The notes beneath the pieces are model-generated. The model searched no databases and had not been told where the DNA came from. It saw nothing but the letters and a program-made list of their open reading frames with translations. 28,182 nucleotides of DNA from an uncultured Chloroflexota bacterium. GTDB lineage: Bacteria; Chloroflexota; Limnocylindria; Limnocylindrales; Limnocylindraceae. Position numbers and translations under genes: made by a program. The stretch's first letter is position 1. Each line of letters begins with the position of its first letter. Where the stretch lies: NCBI GenBank assembly GCA_903944295.1, contig CAJARA010000030.1, positions 1 through 28,182 of the forward strand. Direction: 5' to 3'. Of this stretch, positions 23,317 through 28,182 are shown in pieces.

Positions 23317-23937
23317 GTGGAGATGATTGGACCGTTCCCTCGACGTACGCTCATCCGAATCGGCGCACTCGCACTCCTTGCCGCCGTCCTCCTCGCGCTC
23401 GCGGGCACAAACATCCCAACCAGCACGACTCCTCCGCTCGGCATCAACGCTGATGGGCGCTACGTGATTGACCCTGACGCGACCGGGCCCGTGATCGATA
23501 GTGAGTTCGCCATCCCTGCCGAAGCGCTCCTTGCGGACGGCAGCAGCTACGGCGAAGCGGTGGATGCGCGCGCAGCTGCAGGGCTCCCACCGATCCAACT
23601 CATCATCGTTGACCTCTTCGCCACCTGGTGTCCGCCATGCCAACAGGAGACGCCAATCCTTCGCGCCTTTGATCGCGCCTATCGCGAGCGCGGACTTCAG
23701 ATCATCGGCATCTCTGTGCAGGAGCTGCAAGGGAGTGTGTCTGCCTATGCGGAACGCTACGGGCTGGAGTATCCGATCGTTCTAGATGCAGATGGCGCGC
23801 TCTTTCGTGCCGCTGCGGCGGGTGGCCTCCCAACAAAGATCCTGCTCGATCCGAGCGGTCGCGTCCTCGCCGTCCTGCCGAGGCCCTTCACCGCGGCCGA
23901 CGGTGCAACGCTCATTGAGCCGCTCTTAACACCGTAG
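23317..23937 (+). CDS. Membrane-anchored TlpA/ResA-like thioredoxin
   Basis: A 206-residue protein with an N-terminal membrane anchor (about 11-30), then a thioredoxin fold with WCPPC at 104-108 and GLPTKILLDPSGRV carrying the cis-proline. Such proteins are extracytoplasmic thiol reductants, kept reduced by CcdA, for cytochrome c or other disulfide targets. The start is GTG 23317 (AAGGG 9 nt upstream); ATG 23323 is the alternative. The region between anchor and fold (about 31-90) is longer than in ResA. No cytochrome c maturation genes are seen nearby. Confidence 0.9.
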   Translation: MEMIGPFPRRTLIRIGALALLAAVLLALAGTNIPTSTTPPLGINADGRYVIDPDATGPVIDSEFAIPAEALLADGSSYGEAVDARAAAGLPPIQLIIVDLFATWCPPCQQETPILRAFDRAYRERGLQIIGISVQELQGSVSAYAERYGLEYPIVLDADGALFRAAAAGGLPTKILLDPSGRVLAVLPRPFTAADGATLIEPLLTP

Positions 23938-23952
23938 CGAAGTCGGACAGCG

Positions 23953-23974
23953 AGGGCTATGCGCTACACGCCCT
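23953..23974. terminator. Weak hairpin between convergent genes
   Basis: AGGGC (23953-23957) pairs with GCCCT (23970-23974) around a 12-nt loop in which TG/CA could add two pairs. It overlaps the stop end of the hydrolase gene and has no T-tract on either strand. It is the best terminator-like structure at any convergent junction in the window, but poor. Confidence 0.2.
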
Positions 23975-24833
23975 ATTCGGCAACAAAGCGGAAGCGATCG
24001 CGATCCGCAACAAGGTGGCCGACTGGTGCCGCTAGCTCATGGCTCTGCACGATGAGCCACTGCTCTGTCGCGGCCTCAGCAAAGATTGCCGCCTTCGCAT
24101 CAACGGAGACCCATGCGGCATCGTCATAGGATGTGACCCAGCGTGGATTCGCCTGCCACGGTCGCATAAACAGATCGCCCATGAAGAGCAGCGTCCGCTC
24201 GCTCCCGCGAATGATCGTCGCCTGTGATCCGGGCGTATGCCCGCCAAGTAGGCGCAGCTCAACCTGCGGGAGGAGCTGACGTTCTGTGATGAACGGTTCC
24301 GGCTCGGATTCGGCAAAGAGCGCCTGAAGGAGTGGCGCGTCATACGCGGCGCGAGCCCGCGCCGAGCGACTCGCCACAGCGTCAATCTCCGCCTGCGGCG
24401 CGACGATCGTCGCCTTCGGGAAGGCGGCAGCTCCGCTGCTGGTGACGAGGCCGCCCGCATGGTCGCGATGCAGATGGCTCGGTAGGACGTAGCGAAGCGC
24501 ATCTGGATCTATTCGCGCCGCAAGGAGCGCATCGCGTGCGCTCACGGAGTGCACCACCTCATCCTGCTGTGTGTTTCCTGCGGCGAGCATCCCCGTCTCG
24601 AGCAGCAGGTTGGCTTCACTAGTCTGAACATGGAGAAGGTTGAGCGACTGCAGCAGACGTGACGCAGCATCAATCTCCGCGTGAACGAGTGGCTCCCATG
24701 TGGTGCGCGGCACAGGGCCGAAGATGGCACCAGCATCGCTACGGAAGGTTCCGATCTGCAGGAGATCTACTGTGACCCCACCAAGATCAATACGGCGAGG
24801 CGGTCGCGGTCCACTCAACGGAGCGGCGCTCAT
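23973..24833 (-). CDS. Metallo-beta-lactamase-fold hydrolase
   Basis: A 286-residue MBL-fold protein with the metal-binding motif H120-x-H122-x-D124-H125 (SHLHRDHAGG), H199 (GGHTPGS), D220 (FMGDLF) and a C-terminal His (H269 or H277). The N-terminal strand with AIFGPVPRTTWEPL resembles the branch containing acyl-homoserine lactonases and related esterases, but family resemblance does not fix the substrate. It starts 3 bp after the dcd stop, so it ends the nrdR-dcd operon. No signal peptide is seen. Confidence 0.88.
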   Translation of the reverse strand: MSAAPLSGPRPPRRIDLGGVTVDLLQIGTFRSDAGAIFGPVPRTTWEPLVHAEIDAASRLLQSLNLLHVQTSEANLLLETGMLAAGNTQQDEVVHSVSARDALLAARIDPDALRYVLPSHLHRDHAGGLVTSSGAAAFPKATIVAPQAEIDAVASRSARARAAYDAPLLQALFAESEPEPFITERQLLPQVELRLLGGHTPGSQATIIRGSERTLLFMGDLFMRPWQANPRWVTSYDDAAWVSVDAKAAIFAEAATEQWLIVQSHELAAPVGHLVADRDRFRFVAE

Positions 24834-24836
24834 CCC

Positions 24837-25430
24837 CTACGAGCGCTCGGTCTCACGTCGCGTGGCATCAAAGTCAACGTGGATCGCTGACGCGGTTGGC
24901 TCCGTCTGCCCCTGATAGCGACTGCGCAGCTCCTTGCTGCCATATGGCTGATCCACAGTGCTCGACATGCGATGGAAGGAGATCTGGCCGATCTTCATTC
25001 CGGGGTAGAGGGCGATCGGCAGTCGCGCAACATTGCCGAGCTCGAGGGTCAGGTTCCCAATCCAGCCGGGATCAACGTATCCGGCGGTTGAGTGGATCAA
25101 GAGTCCGAGTCGACCGAGTGACGACTTCCCGTCAAGTCGGCCGAGAAGTGCGTTGCCAACACTGATCCGCTCAAGCGTCTGACCCAAGACGAACTCGCCT
25201 GGGTGCAGCATGAAGCGCTCCCCTTCCCCCACCACCTCAAGATCGGTGAGCTCCGGCTGCTCAGCGCGCGGATCAATGTAGCCGTAGCGGTTATTGCGGA
25301 AGACGCGGAAGGTGCGGTCGAGGTGTAGGTCAATTGAGGCTGGCTGCACATCGCGATCGTCAAACGGCTCAACCGCAATCTCACCAGAGACGAGTGCGGC
25401 GCGCAGGTCGCGATCAGAGAGGACGCTCAT
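24837..25430 (-). CDS. dcd: dCTP deaminase, likely dUMP-forming (bifunctional)
   Basis: The enzyme makes dUMP for thymidylate synthesis from dCTP. The 197-residue product has HPGEFVLGQTLE at 76-87, GKSSLGRLGLL at 101-111, STAGYVDPGW at 114-123 and the catalytic E130 (TLELGN), then YPGMKIGQISF. The HSTAG-DPG loop and the overall sequence match the bifunctional dCTP deaminase/dUTPase seen in actinobacteria and methanogens rather than the HVTAHRIDPGW type of E. coli. Its ATG overlaps the nrdR stop (ATGA). The dUMP-forming activity is inferred from these residues. Confidence 0.94.
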   Translation of the reverse strand: MSVLSDRDLRAALVSGEIAVEPFDDRDVQPASIDLHLDRTFRVFRNNRYGYIDPRAEQPELTDLEVVGEGERFMLHPGEFVLGQTLERISVGNALLGRLDGKSSLGRLGLLIHSTAGYVDPGWIGNLTLELGNVARLPIALYPGMKIGQISFHRMSSTVDQPYGSKELRSRYQGQTEPTASAIHVDFDATRRETERS

Positions 25431-25933
25431 GCTTCGCTCTCCACAGAAGGGCGACGGCGGCGCTTTCCACCACCAGCCCCCTTCTCCTCTACGAGCGTGT
25501 CGACTTCGCGCTTCAGGGTGGCGAGGTCCTCAAACGACTGGTAGACGCTCGCGAATCGGATGTAACCGATCTGATCAATCTCGCGCAGTGCCGCCATGGC
25601 GAGTGCACCGATGCGCGCCGTAGAGATCTCCGTTGACCCGCTGGCACGAATCTGCGCCTCGATTGCCTCCATTGCGCGCTCTGGCGCATCAACGGGGACC
25701 GGGCGACGAACAAGTGCGGTGCGTAGGCCATCAAGCAGCTTCAGCGCGTCGTACTCCTCGCGCAAGCCGGAGCGCTTCACCACGTAGAGCTTGGCAAGTT
25801 CGGCGCGCTCATAGGTGGTGACACGGGTGCCGCAGATACGGCAGGCACGGCGACGACGGATGACGCTCCCCTCATCGAGGTCGCGTGAATCCACCACCCG
25901 CGTGTCGGGCTCTTTGCAGGACGGACAGCGCAC
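25427..25933 (-). CDS. nrdR: Transcriptional repressor NrdR
   Basis: NrdR senses ATP/dATP and represses ribonucleotide reductase genes. The 168-residue protein has the zinc ribbon C3/C6 and C31/C34, the RRRR basic patch and the ATP-cone domain (about 46-136; VVKRSGLREEYDALKLLDGL). A charged Gly/Lys/Arg tail follows. The start is GTG 25933 with GGAGG 5 nt upstream. It leads a unit with dcd, joining control and supply of deoxynucleotides. No ribonucleotide reductase genes or clear NrdR boxes lie in the window. Confidence 0.97.
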   Translation of the reverse strand: MRCPSCKEPDTRVVDSRDLDEGSVIRRRRACRICGTRVTTYERAELAKLYVVKRSGLREEYDALKLLDGLRTALVRRPVPVDAPERAMEAIEAQIRASGSTEISTARIGALAMAALREIDQIGYIRFASVYQSFEDLATLKREVDTLVEEKGAGGGKRRRRPSVESEA

Positions 25934-26029
25934 TGAGCCTCCTCGTCTCTCCCACCCATTGTGGTGGTACGCCGAGTCTACACACGCTCTAGCGGCCCTG
26001 AGTAGCCCCGAGGAGGGCGTAGCGGGCGG
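25934..26029 (-). other. nrdR upstream region
   Basis: A 96-bp gap between mog and nrdR. On the minus strand it holds TAGACT (25980-25975) as a possible -10, then a short hairpin CCACC-ACAATG-GGTGG (25967-25952) and the nrdR ribosome-binding site. I saw no pair of NrdR-box palindromes. The function of the hairpin is unknown. Confidence 0.4.
25975..25980 (-). promoter_or_regulatory. Putative -10 for nrdR-dcd-hydrolase
   Basis: TAGACT (4 of 6 matches) on the minus strand, 41 nt before the nrdR GTG. This would leave a leader of about 35 nt that includes the Shine-Dalgarno sequence and the small hairpin. Confidence 0.3.
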
Positions 26030-26515
26030 TCAGCCGTGGTCGACAGGCCCTGCGATCGTCTCGCAGGCGTGCTCCAGCACCGGGAGAAGGATGGCGAGAC
26101 CATCGCGGACTGCGCCGCTCCCACCAGGCATGTTGACGATCAGGCTGCCGCGCAGGACGCCTGCAACGCCGCGCGAGAGGATCGCCGCCGGCGTCTGCGA
26201 GCGACCGAGCATGCGAATTGCTTCTGGAATACCCGGGATCTCTCGCTCAAGGAGCGGCTTCGTTGCGTCTGGTGTCACATCGCGCGGCGTCAAACCGGTG
26301 CCACCCGTTGTCAAAATGACGTTCACACTCCCCGCGCGTTCACTCAGCAGCGCACTGATCTGGTCTCGCTCGTCTGGAACTGTTGCGCGGGAGACCTCCC
26401 AGCCGTGCGCCTCCATCGCGGCGGCGGCAAGGGTCCCGGAGCGATCTTCGCGCGTCCCAGCGGAGACTGAGTCGCTCACCGTGACAATGAGGACGCTGCG
26501 CTTCTCGTCAGCCAT
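26030..26515 (-). CDS. mog: Molybdopterin adenylyltransferase (MogA/MoaB family)
   Basis: The enzyme adenylates molybdopterin before molybdenum insertion by MoeA. The 161-residue protein begins MADEKRSVLIVTVSDSVSAG and has TTGGTGLTPRDVTPDAT at 69-85, which is closer to Mog (RDVTPDAT) than to the non-catalytic E. coli MoaB. The open frame extends further upstream, but that part is antisense-like sequence inside moaC, so the ATG at 26515 is preferred; it overlaps the moaC end by 8 bp. Third gene of moeA-moaC-mog. Confidence 0.93.
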   Translation of the reverse strand: MADEKRSVLIVTVSDSVSAGTREDRSGTLAAAAMEAHGWEVSRATVPDERDQISALLSERAGSVNVILTTGGTGLTPRDVTPDATKPLLEREIPGIPEAIRMLGRSQTPAAILSRGVAGVLRGSLIVNMPGGSGAVRDGLAILLPVLEHACETIAGPVDHG

Positions 26516-26993
26516 CTCGCATCCATGCACCGCTCGCGCCACCAGACTTCTCCAGCAGTTGCGTTGGCCCAATGATCGCACCGCGGTCGATCGCCTTGAT
26601 CATGTCGTAGACAGTAAGTGCAGCAACTGAGGCGGCGGTGAGCGCCTCCATCTCCACTCCAGTCTGTCCGGTGCAGTGCACCTCGGCGCGGATCGTTACC
26701 GCACCAGCGGCACGATCCACCGAGCAGTCAACCTGCACCAGTGAGAGGGCGAGTGGGTGGCAGAGTGGGATCAGCTCGGCGGTACGCTTCGCCGCCTGGA
26801 CGCCAGCAAGTTCGGCGGTGCTGAGGACCGCACCCTTCGGTGTCTCTCCGCGCTCAATCAGATCAAGTACTTCGGTAGAGACGGCGACGCGGCTCGCAGC
26901 AACGGCGCGCCGATCGGTGATGGGCTTCGCGCCAACATCAACCATCGTCGCGCGTCCATCCGCGCCAACATGCGTGAGGCGTTGCTCTTCCAT
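26508..26993 (-). CDS. moaC: Cyclic pyranopterin monophosphate synthase MoaC
   Basis: MoaC converts the MoaA product (a cyclic GTP derivative) to cPMP. The 161-residue protein has K53, KRTAELIPLCHPL with H79, and GQTGVEMEALTAASVAALTVYD with D130 and K133, matching the catalytic residues of E. coli MoaC. The ATG has AGGA 7 nt upstream and lies 9 bp after the moeA stop. No moaA is visible in the window. Confidence 0.97.
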   Translation of the reverse strand: MEEQRLTHVGADGRATMVDVGAKPITDRRAVAASRVAVSTEVLDLIERGETPKGAVLSTAELAGVQAAKRTAELIPLCHPLALSLVQVDCSVDRAAGAVTIRAEVHCTGQTGVEMEALTAASVAALTVYDMIKAIDRGAIIGPTQLLEKSGGASGAWMRDG

Positions 26994-27002
26994 GCGCTGA
27001 TC

Positions 27003-28182
27003 CTAGCCGTTTGACGCGGTGATGCGACGTGTTGCGCGCGGAAGTGGATGCAGTTCAATCGCTTCGCCAGCGGCGTATTCGCCGACTTCCTCTGGAACGA
27101 CCCCCAAATAGTCGGTCCGCGCCAGCACTGAGACCTGATGGCTCCCCTGCTCGCCTGCCAGTCGTACCCGTACGCGACCTGAAGGATCGTGCAGCGGTGC
27201 GCCGTCTTCGTCGCGGAGTGCAGCGAGGCGAAGGAAGGAGCGCCTCCCGAGCGGACTCTCGACGCGCTCCTCAAGCAGTCCAACAGCTCGTAACCCGCGT
27301 GCCGGTCGTCCACCGAGCGCCCGAAGGAGTGGGAGTGCAACCTCAACGCCTACGACAAACGCACTCACCGGATTTCCCGGGAGGCCGATCGCCCAGAGTG
27401 CGCCGTCACCACCAGCGCGCCGTCGACCAAGGAGCAGCGGCTTCCCAGGCTGAATTGCAAGGCGCCAGACGACGAGCTCAAAGGTCGTTGCGAGCGCTGC
27501 ACCAACATGATCGTGTGCCCCCACGCTGACCCCTCCCGTTGTCACCAGCAGGTCAGCCTGCGCGGCGAGAGCCGCAACGACCGCGCTGGTTGCCTCGGCC
27601 GTGTCACCAACTTGTGCACGCGCAACAACCTCGCCCCCTTCGGCAGCAATGAGTGCGGCGAGAGCGGGGCCATTACTGTCGCGAATCCCTCCATCAGCCG
27701 CGTTGTTGAGTAGTTCATCACCCGTTGTCAGCAGTGCAACCCTTGGCCGACGCACCAGGGAGAGATCCGCTGCGCCACTCGAAAAGATGACGGCGAGCAG
27801 CCCAGCATCAATAGTTGCACCAGCTTCGGCGAGGAGGCTCCCCACGCGCTGATCCTCGCCGCGTCGGCGAATGTGCGCGCCAACGTTGACACCACCGCTC
27901 ACCCATACATGCGCTGGAAGTTCCGCTGGGACGCGCTGCAGCAGCACGCCGCCACGCTCTGGATCTACGATGCTGCTCCGTTCCACAGGGATCACTGTTG
28001 TGCCGCCTTGTGGAATTGGTGCTCCAGTTGCGATGCGCTGGCACTCCCCATCGCGCAGCGGCGTGGCACTGAGTGTGTGACCTGCAGCCGCATCTCCAAC
28101 GCAGGTCAGTCGCCGCGGCGCGCCGCTGGATGCTCCAGCCGCGTCAGTCAACGTTGTAACCCAGCCATCCATAGCCGAAACA
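27003..28182 (-). CDS. moeA: Molybdopterin molybdenumtransferase MoeA (5' end missing)
   Basis: MoeA inserts molybdate into adenylated molybdopterin. The reading frame continues through the window edge: codons upstream of the first Met give VSA-MDGW, which is the internal SAMDGxAV motif of MoeA, so the N-terminus lies outside. Visible are RIATGAPIPQGGTTVIPVE, the molybdopterin-binding domain with ALLTTGDEL, DSNGPAL and TTGGVSVGAHD, GLPGNPVSAFV, and the C-terminal domain IV. Only the first 40 or so residues of the usual length are absent. It leads into moaC. Confidence 0.95.
   Translation of the reverse strand, partial: VSAMDGWVTTLTDAAGASSGAPRRLTCVGDAAAGHTLSATPLRDGECQRIATGAPIPQGGTTVIPVERSSIVDPERGGVLLQRVPAELPAHVWVSGGVNVGAHIRRRGEDQRVGSLLAEAGATIDAGLLAVIFSSGAADLSLVRRPRVALLTTGDELLNNAADGGIRDSNGPALAALIAAEGGEVVARAQVGDTAEATSAVVAALAAQADLLVTTGGVSVGAHDHVGAALATTFELVVWRLAIQPGKPLLLGRRRAGGDGALWAIGLPGNPVSAFVVGVEVALPLLRALGGRPARGLRAVGLLEERVESPLGRRSFLRLAALRDEDGAPLHDPSGRVRVRLAGEQGSHQVSVLARTDYLGVVPEEVGEYAAGEAIELHPLPRATRRITASNG

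Noticed and set aside
26516..26581. Upstream extension of the mog frame
   Set aside because: It lies within the moaC coding sequence in another frame; the family start MADEKRS follows at 26515.
1..28182. CRISPR arrays, insertion sequences, prophage, toxin-antitoxin or defence genes
   Set aside because: Looked for direct repeats, transposase-like or accessory proteins and found none; the window is core chromosome.

Overview
This is a dense, GC-rich (roughly 60%, estimated by eye) bacterial chromosome segment made almost entirely of conserved housekeeping genes. Intergenic gaps are mostly 0-40 bp, the longest two are about 95 bp, and there are no mobile elements, rRNA genes or CRISPR arrays. 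The gene set and protein flavours (single-subunit dCTP deaminase of the dUMP-forming type, ThrRS without a TGS domain, MutS2, RuvCAB next to YebC) suggest a streamlined member of Chloroflexota or a nearby terrabacterial lineage. That assignment is inference; no marker was compared.

Layout. 1-6794 (minus): tyrS, yebC, ruvC, ruvA, ruvB, tgt, recA and the first codons of a likely recX. These are almost all overlapping or 1-25 bp apart, forming a Holliday-junction/recombination operon with a tRNA-modification gene inside it. 6815-9373 (plus): a class A penicillin-binding protein, divergent from tyrS. 9386-18986 (minus): tRNA-Val, thrS, infC, rpmI, rplT, pheS, pheT, cvpA, mutS2, a translation operon with a membrane protein and MutS2 at its end. 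19022-20846 (plus): a PfkB-family kinase and PsuG, a pseudouridine degradation pair. 20869-22316 (minus): tRNA-Arg followed by an MFS transporter. 22359-23937 (plus): glutaredoxin-like protein, CcdA and a TlpA-like thioredoxin, a disulfide-relay module. 23973-25933 (minus): nrdR, dcd and a metallo-beta-lactamase-fold hydrolase. 26030-28182 (minus): moeA (5' end outside the window), moaC and mog, for molybdenum cofactor.

I found no previously undescribed multi-gene system. What deserves a second look is mostly at the level of expression signals. tgt has no ATG, GTG or TTG in frame upstream of an obviously internal methionine and appears to start at a CTG overlapping the ruvB stop. infC appears to start at ATT, as in E. 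coli. Several first genes of transcription units have a -10-like hexamer 6-9 nt before the start codon and no Shine-Dalgarno sequence, which suggests leaderless mRNAs. The tyrS/PBP pair seems to share one -10 element read in both directions. Two tRNA genes sit at the heads of protein-coding units.
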